From positions 99,567,375 to 99,631,374 of the forward strand of contig CM054179.1 in the NCBI GenBank assembly GCA_028829895.1: DNA of 64,000 bases, given 5' to 3'. Source of the stretch: Sinotaia quadrata. Its lineage: Eukaryota > Mollusca > Gastropoda > Architaenioglossa > Viviparidae. This document shows positions 23,351 to 35,406 of this stretch, piece after piece. Within the stretch, counting starts at the first letter, position 1. Every line of letters begins with the position of its first letter. A model generated the notes under the pieces. The model saw nothing but the letters and a program-made list of their open reading frames with translations, was not told the origin of the DNA and made no database searches. The position numbers and the translations under genes were made by a program.

Positions 23351-24589
23351 CGCAGTTCATGGTATTCTGCAGGATATTCAAAAAGTTGGAAACAATATTG
23401 TACAGAAACAAAAATCTACGCATAACCAGCAACAATGAAAATTTGAACCGAGCGCAAAGCCAGAATATCCCAAGTCACTTATATACAGACACCCGGAAGT
23501 GACGTCGTACTTGTTTAATACTTTCTTCTTGCCACATTTTATACACAGCAGAGACAAAGGGAAGTTACTCCTTAATATGCATTGTTGCATACATAGTTGC
23601 AGACACTCATTTTAATAGAACAATGCATAGATTGTACTTAAGAACAAGGTAATGTTTCGCATTGTTTGGTTTTCAGCATTGCCTTCCAACTTGATACTTG
23701 AGTTAAGCATAAAAAAATAAATACACTCTTTTATCAGCAGCAGAAAAGAAAACATACTTAAAGACATGCTATATTTTTTTTTTCAAAAAAAGACACATTG
23801 GAATACACTGCAGGAAGTAAGACTAGAGTTAAACAAACTTGAATTATTGTACGCCTCTTCCCCCATAAGAAATTGACCAACCTTAAGACAAAAATCCCAA
23901 AAAGATTTATTCCACAAATGGCATCATTTGGACGATTGATCATTTTGAAATTATAAAAATTGCTGACACCATTCTCTCTGACGTATTCCTATTTTGGTCC
24001 CAAGGTACTGGAGGTTTAAATGACGTCTTTCCGAAACCTTACAAGAAAGCGAATGTAAATTTATGAAATTATAGAGATTTTGTCCAAATGCTAGGAGCAC
24101 TCCGATCTCTTTTCTTCCACGTAGCAACCTATTAACTAACAAAGTACAGTACTTGTTAGGGGGTGGGGGTGTGTATTGCCTGGAGGGTAGGCTGGAAAGT
24201 GGGCGGTAGGGGAACTCTACATAATGCAAGAATGCCATATGCCGTTTTGTTTTCCTCTGAAGTCTCGCGGGCGGCATTGTCTACACTCTACAGAGAAGAG
24301 ACGGTATAACGTAACGTTTTGGGCGAAATGCCTAGAAATAAATAAGTGATCTATAAATAACCTTTCGCAGCGTGAGTGGTTTGTCTCCTTCCATACTGGC
24401 GCTGAACTTAATTTTCTATTACAGCTTTGGTAATGACATTTCAGCATATGCATTTTAAACAGCACTATAAACAACACGTCAAGAAACTCTACTAATTGTA
24501 AATTTTCTCTCAAGATTATGCGTTGTGAATAATATGACACTTATAAGAGATGGGTTGACATTCGACTGTCCTCACAGATAGTATTGAAG
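23351..24589. other. Unique DNA without a recognised gene
   Basis: Minus-strand frames of 107-108 codons at 23951-24277 and 24217-24540 match no family I know. An ETS/CRE composite motif at 23493-23506 is listed separately. Confidence 0.5.
23493..23506 (+). promoter_or_regulatory. ETS/CRE composite-like motif
   Basis: CCGGAAGTGACGTC joins an ETS core (CCGGAAGT) to a CRE half (TGACGT), a pairing known from animal promoters. No gene or transcription start can be tied to it. Confidence 0.25.
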
Positions 24590-24855
24590 AGTTTTCTGAC
24601 GTCAGGCATTACTAAGATGACCTTGTTAGAAAAAGTTGAAAGGTTTGTGACGTCAGCTTAGACATCACTGAGACGACATCGCAGAAAAGGTTGAAAGGTT
24701 TGTGACATCAGCGCTAACGTCAGACATCGCAGAAAGGTTTGTGACATCAGCGCTAACGTCAGACATTGCAGAAAAGGTTGAAAGGTTTGTGATGTCAGCT
24801 TAGACATCACTGAGACGACATCGCAGAAAGGTTTGTGACATCAGCGCTAAAGTCA
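24590..24855. repeat. Complex tandem repeat with CRE-like words
   Basis: GAAAGGTTTGTGACATCAGC, GCTAACGTCAGACATCGCAG and related words recur in two alternating arrangements. Perfect TGACGTCA occurs at 24597 and 24648, and the variant TGACATCA in several units. Confidence 0.85.
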
Positions 24856-25611
24856 CTGTGATATGTAACCAATTTGCCCTTTTTATTGTGAAGATATTTT
24901 ATAAATTGTGGGCTGATACACAAGGAAGCAGATACTAATGATCTAAAATCTAAGGTAGCCATATAATAAACTGCCTGCCTGTCTGTCTAAGGCTGAGCTG
25001 TTTATCTCGGACAGATTATATTAGACTGTATGTCTGAAATGTGACACGGCGGTCCGTCTGTGAGAGGAGACAATGGCCTGTCAGTCTAATATAGGACTCA
25101 GTGAACTCACTGTCTAAGACACGACACAGTGAACTGTCTTAGATGTGACCCTGGAGTCTAAGATATGACACAGAAACCTGACTGCTTTAGACATGACTCA
25201 CTGTACAATCTGAATAAGTTATGACACAGTGGATTGACTTTCAAGGACATAATACAATTTCCTCACAGCCCAAGATATGACACACTGGGCAGGCTTTTAA
25301 GATCTGATTCAGTGAACTGACTAAGATCAGATACACTGGAAAATCTAAGGTACGACACCGTGAGCTACTAAGATATGACACAATGCATGGACGATCTAAG
25401 ATATGACGCAGTGAGAGTCACTAAGATATGACACGCTGGATAGACGTTTTAAGATATGACATAGTGAATGTTTATTATAGGATATTTAATATCTTTAACT
25501 GTAGAATTCACATGTCCATTAGAACTGGGCATTTAGATGAGTCAACGAAGACGTAATACGTCAAAGTGCTTGTTACAACTTTTCTTGACGATGAACTCAC
25601 CACGCCTGGTG
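24856..25611. repeat. Old degenerate array of AAGATATGACACAGTGA words
   Basis: From about 25085 to 25470, words like TAAGATATGACACAGTGAAC recur every 25-45 bp with many changes, an ageing minisatellite. 24856-25080 is ordinary DNA. Confidence 0.6.
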
Positions 25612-25848
25612 ACAATTAAGCGGACTGAAATGAGAGAAGTTGCATGGTGATTAGCGACCATGTTAAACCATAATCTTTGTTTTGAACAGAATTGGACTGA
25701 AATGAGTGAAGTTGCATGGTGATTAGCGACCATGTGAAACCATAACCTTTGTTTTGATTAAACAGAATTGGACTGAAATGAGTGAAATTGCATGTTGCTT
25801 AACGACCATGTTAAACCATAATCTTTGTTTTGAACAGAATTGGCTGGA
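25612..25848. repeat. 73-75-bp tandem repeat, 3 copies
   Basis: GGACTGAAATGAGTGAAGTT recurs at 25621, 25694 and about 25769, followed each time by GCATGGTGATTAGCGACCAT or a variant. Confidence 0.93.
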
Positions 25849-27361
25849 AAAAAAAAGAACTCTAGAACTGATTTCTTGAATCTGAATTGCAGCCTACTGC
25901 ACATTACCTTATAGAACACATTTAAGAAAGAAAAAACAAAACAAAGAAGAGCAAGAAATAAAGTTCCCCGATTGGCAATGTTTATTGCTGAGATTTGTCG
26001 ATCTTATCATTTCTGTAAATACTCCATCATTACCCACCCGCCCTGCCACTACTCTGAAGATTGTGACTGGCAACGACTGTCACACTTACTCCCAATCAGT
26101 CAGTTATTTGGTCACGACTTAGTCAGTATGTTATGAAGTGAAAATAAAATCAGAATCAATAGCTACTTAACTGGTCAAATATGTCCTTTCAATCAAATTG
26201 TATAGTAAAATTTATTTATTTAAGCGGAGAAGGCCGTTTTTGAACTCCATGGCCTAGTGTCATTTTCGTTTTTAAACTTTTATTTTATTCCCTTCAGCCA
26301 TTTTTCTTTATTTATCGGCTAGGGAAAGTTTATACCTGTAGAAGGCGAAATAAAAAATGACATAAAACAGAACGTCACAGTCTCATCGAGTATCTACAAA
26401 GAGAAAAAAAGCGATGAAATGCTTCTATGATTTGGGCTCACGTCACAGCTCTCTGTTGAGATTGGGTGTAACATTTCACGACTGAGGCTTTCGAAAGCGA
26501 TCTTGCGGAAATAAATTTTGAACAGCAGCTGCTGCAGTAAAACAAGCCAAAAAAGATTTTTAAGGTTTCGAGTACAGACGTTTTATGATGATTATATTGC
26601 ACATAAGCGCCGGTGTTCTGTTACATTGCAGTAGAGGAGGGTTTTCGACTTCTGTTTTCTTCATCTAAAAATAAAGTTGATTTGGTTTATTGGTATATTT
26701 ATTTCCTGCTGGGTGAAACGTTTTTTCATACACACACACACACAGACACCCACCCACACACTTTCAACAAGATTCGTCAGTGTTAAGAAGCACATTATGT
26801 CACTTTCAGAATAGGAAAGTCGTGTATTTATGGTAACGAAGCGCTTATCATATTTACTTGCACTAACCAATCGCTAATCCCAAATCCATCATATAATTCA
26901 AACCCTTCTCTTATATACTGACAATACGAACAACATCAAGAAAAAATTAGTCTTTGTAAACGTTATAAAGCCGAGCTGTTTCATATCGTAAATATGCTTA
27001 GTGTGATGTTGTCGACTTTCTGGAGAAACAAAGGGATGATGTGCTTTTTACAATGATTTATTTTCAGGAGGGTCTCGAAGTTAAAAAAAAATGCATATCT
27101 GTGGTGGATTGTTCTTTATTATTATAAGACTGTCAATTTGGTTACCACAGAGACCAAACTGCTTGTTGTGGGTGTGCCCGTGCGGTTGCCTGACTTAGAA
27201 TGAGTCAAATTTGGAATAAGATTCAACGCTTTACTGGTCATAGTAATAACGAGAAGGAACTGTCCTCTGTCAGGGGAGATGATGACGACAGTCGTGCAGT
27301 AATTCAAAGTATCCGTTGAGATTAAAAAGAAATTTCCTCTTAAGGGCATTTTGAACAGTAC
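25849..27361. other. Unique A+T-rich DNA
   Basis: A short CA repeat lies at about 26731-26745. No gene is recognised. Confidence 0.55.
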
Positions 27362-27795
27362 CATACTCTTCTCTGATCAGTATACAACGTAATGATCTTC
27401 TTTGATCAGTATACAACATATTCCTCTTCTCTTATCAGTATACAACATAATACTCTTCTCCGATCAGTATACAACATAATACTCTTCTCTGAACAGTATA
27501 CAACATAATACTCTTCTCTGATCAGTATACAACATAATAATCTTCTTTGATCAGTATACAAAATAATACTCTTCTCTGATCAGTATACAACATAATCCTC
27601 TTCTCTGATCAATAAACATTTAATATTCTTCTTTGATCAGTATACAACATAATATATTTCTCTGATCAGTATACAAGAAAGTATTCTTCTATGTCCAGTA
27701 TACAACAACATAATAATTGTCTCTGCAGTATACAACATAATACTCTTCTCTGGTTAACACACAACATAATATTTGTCTCTGAACAGTATACAACA
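27362..27795. repeat. 29-bp minisatellite, about 15 copies
   Basis: TCTCTGATCAGTATACAACA recurs mostly every 29 bp, with 1-4 changes per unit. The right end is more diverged. Confidence 0.93.
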
Positions 27796-28544
27796 TACAA
27801 CATATGCTAATTCAAGGCGAGTGAAGATGGTACCCTTCAACAAAACATATCTTGAGACACGCTCGCCTAAAATGTAATTTAACTTAGTTAATAAATTGTT
27901 GTAAGTATTTTGTTGTTGTTTTTGACAGTTCTTTTATACTTTCTGAAAAAGACGTCACTGCCCCTCCCCCCCCCTCAGAAAGAAACGAAAAGATATTACA
28001 ACTAGATGTCAGATTCCTCAGAGAATGTTACTGCTTTGGAAGCAAGCCACAGTCACTCCTGTCCTCAGGATCATGAAGAAAATGAACGTCTGCCATTGGC
28101 TAATTAGTAGCTATTATGGTGACAGACGAACGTCTATCTGACTGATTAATTGGTCTCAGGATGAACGATGAACTGCGATTGGCTAATTAGTGGCTGTCAT
28201 GTGACAGGTCGCGGAGTGCCCGAAGCAAGGTAATTGACTGCGTTTATAGAATTCCATTCAATATTTGGCTAAAAAAAGAGAATTAAACATAAACACAAAA
28301 CGAAAGATACGCATGTCCCACGTTTTTCTTCTTGACTTTTCAGGTGTTTTTAGATGTGCCTGATGCATTGTGTGTCTGACGCATTGTGTTTGATGCGTTG
28401 TGTGTTCGATGCATTGTCTCTGAAGCATTGTATATCCGATACATTGTATATCTTATGCATTATATCTCTGAAGAATTTACTATATATGTTGTTTTAAGCG
28501 ATGTGTAGGTGCATGAGCCCAATGTTCATGGGTGCGTTTGCATA
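27796..28544. other. Unique DNA with two small diverged duplications
   Basis: ATTGGCTAATTAGT occurs in two diverged copies near 28097 and 28178. GATGCATTGTGTGT-type 16-20-bp words repeat at 28350-28460. No gene is seen. Confidence 0.5.
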
Positions 28545-28548
28545 TGCA

Positions 28549-28614
<66 letters not shown>

Positions 28615-28621
28615 TGTGTGT
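28545..28621. repeat. (GCGT)n then (GT)n microsatellite
   Basis: About nine CGTG/GCGT units run into a GT run. Confidence 0.95.
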
Positions 28622-28732
28622 GAATTTGATGGGGAGAGAAAACAGTGCCTACAATTCAGCACTATGATAAAGTCATAACATTAAACGGAACACAGACAAG
28701 TGGAAACCCAGTAAGATTGCTAATTTGTACTT

Positions 28733-28822
28733 TTACTATTGTTCACATACTAATGTATATATATGCTATTGTTCACATACTAATGTATATATAAGCTATT
28801 GTTCATATACTAATATGTGCAA
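28733..28822. repeat. 31-bp tandem repeat, 3 copies
   Basis: CTATTGTTCACATACTAATG repeats with TATATATG spacers. Confidence 0.9.
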
Positions 28823-30456
28823 ACACTGTATACATCTGGAAGTCGAAGGCGAGGTGGTAGCTTCAAATACAATCTTGCAGTAACTGAATGGAACGCAATC
28901 AATTTTTTGTAAAGGTCGCAAATACAGCTCGCAATTAAGCGAAGCAGATGAACAGGAAACTAAACAAAATATGATATAGTAAAACCCAACAAACAAGCAA
29001 GAAAAAAAAAATAGAATCGTCATCATCCAAAAACACGCCCTCATCCATGCTCGAATGGAAATGTTGGGTAGATCTTTGGTTTTTCCACCTATCGCTTTCT
29101 TCTCTTTTCCCTGTCTTCTCTATTCCAGCGATCAATGGAACAAATTTACCGTATTGAAATGAAGTCAAGAGAGGGCATCAAAGTTAAATGATCTGTTAGA
29201 TTCATTTCCTCTGCTTTGAATGAAAAAGAGATTTTGTTCTTGAATTCCAAGGGTTTTGATGGAATTAATATTTGACGGACTGAGTGATGTTGGAACGGGA
29301 ACCGTACGGGCGGGGGAGTTTGGGGTTGGAGTGTAGTCGTGGGTGGAATTAAAAGTGCCACAACTCATTACTCGAGCGGAATGCTGTGTTTTAGATTTAC
29401 AAAAGTTACGAAAGTGGCATGAGGGGGCGTACATATGGGTATTAACCTATCCTTCATGAGATTAAGGGTTTGATTCTCACTCAGGCTTGACGAACGGATG
29501 AAGGCTTTTTGAAAAACAACTCGCAGAGGTAGAGTTCAAATGATTTACACAACCTTATTTTAAATTATTAAGAAATAATGAATGTAATCAGTATCATGAA
29601 TGGTTATTAAAATGTATCACCAGATGCTCTTGTCCTAGTCAGTCCCTGTGAGAAATCTGGTTTATACAGTTGAATACCTTGAGGAAAGAACTGAACTATT
29701 AATAGGGAGGACGTCATCAAAACCAGATCCATGGTATTATTCAAGGTTGACTTGTACCGCCGAGCGCACGGATAACAAACGTGGGTGCGATGGACAAGCT
29801 GTCAAGCTGATTGATTATATCTTGCTTCGATACAGATTTGTGAATCTTTCAACCAACGAAAGCAAGCGCGGGACTGTGCAGGGTAGTTTGGGCGAGCGCG
29901 GTCACAGTACATTCCGCTGCATATTATGAAATTTTAAGTTAACTAAAACTACAAGATTATCTTTAGGAGTATTAGTAACCTTTAACCTTTAACTTAATAA
30001 AGGGCCGTGTTGTCCTGTATGTTCTTGCGTGTGGTGTTGCATTATACTAGTATTGTAATTTTAAACCTGTTAAATAAAAGTTTATATTGATTAAATATTT
30101 TTTATTTTGTACAATCCTGTGCCATCAGTGCTTTGTAAAATGTTGACGGAACATTTAGTTGGGGTTTTCTGTCCTGAAGAATAAGAATATTAATCAAACT
30201 ACAAACACTTCCTTATTACAATCTTAAAAATCTAAACAATGAATCTCTCAAATATCTTCCACCTACATTTTCACAAAGATAATTAATTGTCATATTTATT
30301 TGCTTATTAATTTCTTATTTAAGACATTTTAAAACAAAATTCACGCCATTACTTTACATATTTATTTAACAGTAAGTGGACTTTCACCAATGTTCCAGAT
30401 ACAGTGATGTTAGTGAGCAACTGACAGTTTGCTCTTTGTTTAGAAAAATAGTATAA
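28823..30456. other. Mostly unique DNA; possible exon and poly(A) signals near 29.6-30.1 kb
   Basis: No confirmed gene. A frame at 29648-29929 is described separately. AATAAA motifs at about 29996 and 30074 are followed by GT-rich DNA. A tRNA-like fragment at about 29415-29490 was considered and rejected. Confidence 0.4.
29648..29929 (+). CDS. Unrecognised 93-codon frame, possible terminal exon
   Basis: The frame has a mixed, non-repetitive amino-acid composition rich in Arg and Gly, with a Cys pair in 'RGCDG' and 'TFRCIL'. Just upstream is CTAGTCAG, a weak splice-acceptor-like string. About 65 bp after the stop comes TTAATAAAGGG followed by GTGTTG and TTGCGTGTGG, a plausible poly(A) signal with a GT-rich downstream element. 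I recognise no domain, and an ORF of this length is expected by chance in 64 kb. It could equally be a transposon remnant. Confidence 0.2.
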   Translation: MRNLVYTVEYLEERTELLIGRTSSKPDPWYYSRLTCTAERTDNKRGCDGQAVKLIDYILLRYRFVNLSTNESKRGTVQGSLGERGHSTFRCIL

Positions 30457-30660
30457 ATGGACTTTAATCGTGGACACAGTGAAGTATGTACATAAATATG
30501 GACTTTAATCGTGGACGTAGTGAAGTATGTACATAAATATGGACTTTAATCATGGACTTAGTGAAGTATGTACATAAATATGGACTTTAATTATGGACGT
30601 AGTGAAGTATTTACATAAATATGGACTCTAATCATGGACTTAGTGATGTATTTACATAAA
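30457..30660. repeat. 41-bp minisatellite, 5 copies
   Basis: ATGGACTTTAATCGTGGAC starts at 30457 and then every 41 bp (30498, 30539, 30580, 30621). Confidence 0.95.
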
Positions 30661-31499
30661 TGAAATTCGTGTCAGAGATTGTCAAGGAATTTTTGGCAGT
30701 AGCATTTATACTTGACTACGGTCAGTACGTTTACTGATGGATTTCATCTGTAACAAGAAGTATTTAAAGGGATTTTCATCAAGGAAAGAAACCATTTCTT
30801 CTTCTGAGATGTCTCAAGTCGAAACCAAACGGCTACTCTTGTTTCCTGGGTCTTGACAATGGTAGCAAGGAGATACAGGCTTGTCCTTTTTCGTGCGGAG
30901 ATCAGCAGAAGAGATTATGTGTACTTTTAATACACTCAGCACAGCACTGTGTGAATATTATCACAAATGCTATAAACTTTTTCGATCCCTCTCTCGGATG
31001 CTCTCTTATCGACGTTACATTTACGAAAATTGTGTTAAGGCTAATGTGTATACTAGCCTATAACAAAATCGCAATGGTTAATTTCACAACATAATAAATT
31101 GCTATAAGAGAGAATTTCAATGTCGTACTTGACTATAACCACAAATTGCCATTGTCTCCAATCAATATCCAATAACAACCCCTACCCCAAACGTGACTAA
31201 TATATAATGACATTACAGCAAAATGTTCAGCGCCGGCCTTCAGCAATACACCAGTTTGGCACGCATCTTTCCAATATTAGATCAGAAATCTAGCTACCAG
31301 TGGTACCAAATGACCAGTTCATTAGGATCGCGTACAGGGTAACGCTGATTCTGGTCAGCAGTAATTCTACCATTGTTTAAACTTTGCTACACGACTCATA
31401 ACCCTAAGGTTATAGCAAAAATCGATTTGCACTTACCTCCCTTTTCGCGATACTCACTACGCGCATGTGATCAAATACGGTCCTACAGATATGAGACGA
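30661..31499. other. Unique A+T-rich DNA
   Basis: Nothing recognised. Confidence 0.55.
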
Positions 31500-31775
31500 A
31501 AGTCAAGGTAGATACAAGGTCACTAGGTAAATAATGGACAGTTAATGTTCTACAGATAGATTAAAGTCATACAGATAAGTAGTGAAAAATCAAGGTTCTT
31601 CAGGTGAATAATGGACGGTCAAGGTCATACAGGTACGTAGTGGACATTCAAGTGTATACAGGTAAGCTTGCGGACGGTCAGGTCATACAAGTAATTAGTG
31701 GATAGTCAAGGTCATACAGGTACGTAGTGGACAATCAAGGTCATAATGTAAATAGTGGAGATTTAAGGTCATACA
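31500..31775. repeat. Degenerate about 30-35-bp array with TCAAGGTCA half-sites
   Basis: GTCATACAGGTACGTAGTGG-type units recur with indels. The exact extended nuclear-receptor half-site TCAAGGTCA occurs at 31619, 31706 and 31735, with near matches elsewhere in the array. Confidence 0.8.
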
Positions 31776-32110
31776 TATATACAGCAATGATGTATTTCTA
31801 AGGACACTTCTTAACCCTGACGTGTGGTCTGTGGCTATACCCCCGGGTTTTCTTATGCTATGTTTGTGAAGAAAAAATAATTAGATTATTAATTTAACGA
31901 CCTCCATAACGAATATTTAAAAGGTCAGTTTTAATAAATGTATTGAAACATGCAATAGTATCAATTTAATGGTTTCATGAAGTCAATTTGAAACAAAATT
32001 AACTTCAGCATTTCCCATCAGTGGCATGCTCTGTTATCACATTCATTTAATTTTATTGACAACTGCAATGTCTGGGGTATTAAATTAATTAATTGTGAAT
32101 TTTTGAATCC
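31776..32110. other. A+T-rich DNA
   Basis: No gene or repeat recognised. Confidence 0.6.
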
Positions 32111-33130
32111 ATTAATTGTAGTGTTTCCCGTGATCTGCATTATACCTCCAATGTCCGCACTATGCTTTTAATGACTACATTATGCTACCATCGACTGTTA
32201 TATAGTTGTGTGACAGAGTAAATTTGCATATCTCTATTTTAAAATTTAAATTGTTATATAAATTGTTTGGTTACTATTGTCAGTGTCTATAAATGTGAGT
32301 GTCCTGATCCTCTGGGGGCGAACGAGCCACTGGAGCGAGTGACCTCAAATTGTTGTGTATTTCGTATTGTCCACCTTACGGGGTACCGGCATATAATAGA
32401 CTGTATAAACATAATACTATCCTAACGTGAGTTCATGGAATATTGATATTAAGTAATCTGTTTCATTTGTGATGTCACATGTATGTTTGATTATTCATTT
32501 AATAAATTTATTGACCTTCTTACGCATATTGATATTGATAATAATATGTTGGAGAAGAAAGGGGGTGGATGGGGCTCGCTAAATATAGATTTAAAGTCGA
32601 TTTTGTCTTTCCTTTAGTAAGAAGTTTTCCACTCACGGAAACGTTATCTGACTGTAAGTGTTGTTTTAATGTTATGGAATAGAGGAAACGTTTACAGCAT
32701 CAAATATCCCCCAAGTGAGAGACGAGTGGTATCTGTTGGAGGATCTTAATAAAATTAAAGATTCTCATCACTTGTAATTAGTTATGAAGAATTAATTAAT
32801 AATAATAATTTTCATTAACTAAGTGGCGTGCCCGTCACAAGTTGCTATAATTAATTGTATTATTTCCGCTGACTGCATTACGCTATGTTTCTAAGGAAGG
32901 TACTATAGTCTTATAGACTCGTATAGTGGTAGATATTTCTAATTTCTAATTGTATTATTTCCGCTGACTGCATTATGCTATATTTCTAAGGAATGTACTA
33001 TAATCTTATTGACTGGTATAGTGGTAGATATTTCTAATTTCTAATTGTATTATTTCCGCTGACTGCATTACGCTATGTTTCTAAGGAATGTACTATAGTC
33101 TTATTGACTGGTATAGTGGTAGATATTTCA
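32111..33130. repeat. 95-bp minisatellite, interrupted by solo LTR B
   Basis: AATTGTATTATTTCCGCTGA starts at 32853, 32948 and 33043 (95-bp period). Left of the LTR, 32111-32208 holds a diverged relative (ATTAATTGTAGTGTTTCCCG, then TGATCTGCATTAT), so the array existed before the LTR inserted. Confidence 0.85.
32209..32839 (+). mobile_element. Solo LTR, copy B (631 bp)
   Basis: It starts TGTGACAGAGTAAATTTGC and ends CGTCACA. The flanking 5 bases are AGTTG (32204-32208) and AGTTG (32840-32844), an exact target-site duplication. The first about 120 bp matches copies A and C, and the last about 330 bp from ATAAATTTATTGACCTTC is shared. It has AATAAAATTAAAG near 32748, a plausible LTR poly(A) signal. 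This is the shortest and least inflated member of the family here. Confidence 0.88.
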
Positions 33131-33164
33131 AATGACCGTATTATCTCCTCATAGATGCCCCATA

Positions 33165-33475
33165 TTTCCAATGACTGCACTGTACTTCTGTTGGTTGAAT
33201 TTTATTTCTAATAAATTGTATTATGGTTCCAATGACTGCATTATGATTTCGATGACTGCACTATACTTCTATTGGTTGAATTATATTTCTAATAAATTAT
33301 ATTATGGTTCCAATGACTGCACTATACTTCTATTGGTTGAATTATATTTCTAATAAATTATATTATGGTTCCAATGACTGCATTATGATTTTGATGACTG
33401 CACTATACTTGTATTGGTTGAATTATATTTCTAATAAATTGTATTATGGTTCCAATGACTGCATTATACATCCAA
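33165..33475. repeat. 61/81-bp minisatellite with an optional 20-bp segment
   Basis: GGTTCCAATGACTGCA recurs at 33225, 33306, 33367 and 33448, giving intervals of 81, 61 and 81 bp. The long units carry an extra internal TTATGATTTCGATGACTGCA-type segment, itself a partial duplicate of the unit. It shares GACTGCATTATG words with the 95-bp array next door. Confidence 0.92.
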
Positions 33476-34964
33476 TAGCTGCGTTTGTGATTCTTAGGAA
33501 TGCACAGGGTGAAGACTGCACTAAATCCTGCAAACTCAAGGGCTGTATTTAACCGAAAAATTACGGGTTGCCCGTAGGACAAACTGACTGGAAATTGATC
33601 TTCCTCCACCTTTCCGAGAACTGTTTCCGCCTGCTCGGCACAAAATGGTTCGTCCTAATGGTTAACAAATCGAACAGCTTAAGAAAAAGGGAAAATATTT
33701 TCTTGATTTTCTTTTCTCAGAAACAGTCTTTTAATTAATTCTGAAACAAAAAAACAAAAACAGATTAAATAGTTCAGCACAGTGAAAACGGTTACTTGGT
33801 GCTGCTTGTTCATTTCAGTCAGCTAAACATTTTGTGAACCTAAATTTATTTCCTCTCCATTTAAAAGGTATATATTAGCTGACAGAGTGTCCTTCCACTT
33901 TGCCTCGGATAATTATACAAGCGCCCTCTCTGCTGATTGGTCAGCGTACTTCCCGTTCTAGCCACCGTACCTTCTACTTTAAAATCAAACTGCATTCTAC
34001 TCCAGCCAAAGTATCTTCTGCTTCTAAAGGAACGGCATTCTACTCCAGACAAAATATCTTCTACTCCAGTCAACGCACATTCTATTTTGTAAGTGAACAC
34101 TTTTCTATTCCAACCAGCGCAACTTTTCTTTTTTCTAAACCAAAGTGCCTTCTATATCAGTCAGCGTTCCTTCTGCTACTAAATGAATGGATCTTCGACT
34201 ACAATCAACGTCCGTCTACTTATAAATGAATGGATCATAAAAGACCTCCACCCACTATGAATGACATATACTTCTTTAATAACAGAAGTGGGAGTGGTAA
34301 ACAATAAGATATCAACTACTCCATGCATACACATGACCTGGCATTGCTGACCACCACAAATGCCTTCAGAAAAGACGGACTAGGCCTAGTGGTTTGGATC
34401 TGGTATAAATATTTGCGTATGATTACTTTTATTGTCCTGGTTGGAACAAAGTCTGTTGGTGAGTGACCGATAGATGTAAGGGCGTGCAGTCATTGTGTTC
34501 AGCTCCAAGTTAGAGGCACTTTCGCACTTGAAAAATCACGTGTTCTGCTAGATAGCAACTTCAGCTTTCTTGTCTTAAGGTTTGGTCAACACAGAACCAA
34601 AATTGATATGAGTTGCATGTTCTTGCACGAACACAGGTGTGTTGAACGAACGATGACCGGAGGGGAACCTAACTACCCATGCATAACTAAAGTGCCTATA
34701 CACTTCACCTCTCACCATCATGATAGGTGCAATTGATTGCGTAACCAGGTAAAGAAGGCCAGACAGGACAGTCAAAAACACTTGTACAACAAATATAACT
34801 GAAACAGGTTTTTCGGTCTGTTATCTCAGCAAAAGTACGGGTCAGAAATAATTATCAAAGAAATTTTGACAGCACATTTAGTTACTTGAGAAAATGTAAT
34901 TAATAGAAAAATAATTAAACCATTATTTATGTGATTTGCAGTTCTAGATTGCCACACATACTAA
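33476..34964. other. Unique DNA, with an old degenerate repeat at 33945-34215
   Basis: CTTCTACTCCAGTCAACGC-type words recur every 30-40 bp in 33945-34215 with heavy divergence. The rest shows nothing. Confidence 0.5.
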
Positions 34965-35310
34965 AGTACACATAAGCAGCACACGAACATTTACACATCA
35001 ATCATACACACAATCGTCGATAGAAACACACTCAACCACAGATACTAGCAAAAACAAACTTAAAAAACGGATATCCCTATCACATATAGCGACCACCTTA
35101 CATCAACACACTCACAAACGTGCTTTCAAATATCCACAAAACAAAAGCAAAAACTACCAATACACACATGCACTTAAAACAAGCACAAAATAAACCGAGG
35201 TACTCAGACATAAACACATGCATAGGATCTCTCAAACACACAAACACAAAATCCTGCTTGTAAACACATACTCACTAAAACAAAAATAAAATTCAAAGCA
35301 TTAAGTGATA
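34965..35310. other. A/C-rich, G-poor strand-asymmetric stretch
   Basis: The plus strand is rich in ACACA, CAAA and CACTC words with very few G residues, yet is not a clean microsatellite. It is probably a decayed CA repeat. Confidence 0.6.
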
Positions 35311-35406
35311 GGTCTGAAATCCTCCTTAAAAAGTTACTGGGAGAAAATGAGACCAACTGAACATAAACGGACTTGAATAATGTTTTATCTTTTTATTCCC
35401 CTACAA

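Noticed and set aside
27362..27795. CRISPR-like 29-bp periodic repeats
   Set aside because: The units are contiguous with no spacers; ordinary minisatellite.
29415..29490. tRNA or tRNA-derived SINE (TGGCATGAGGGG and GGGTTTGATTCTC as A and B boxes)
   Set aside because: The acceptor and anticodon stems do not pair convincingly, and neither box is canonical.
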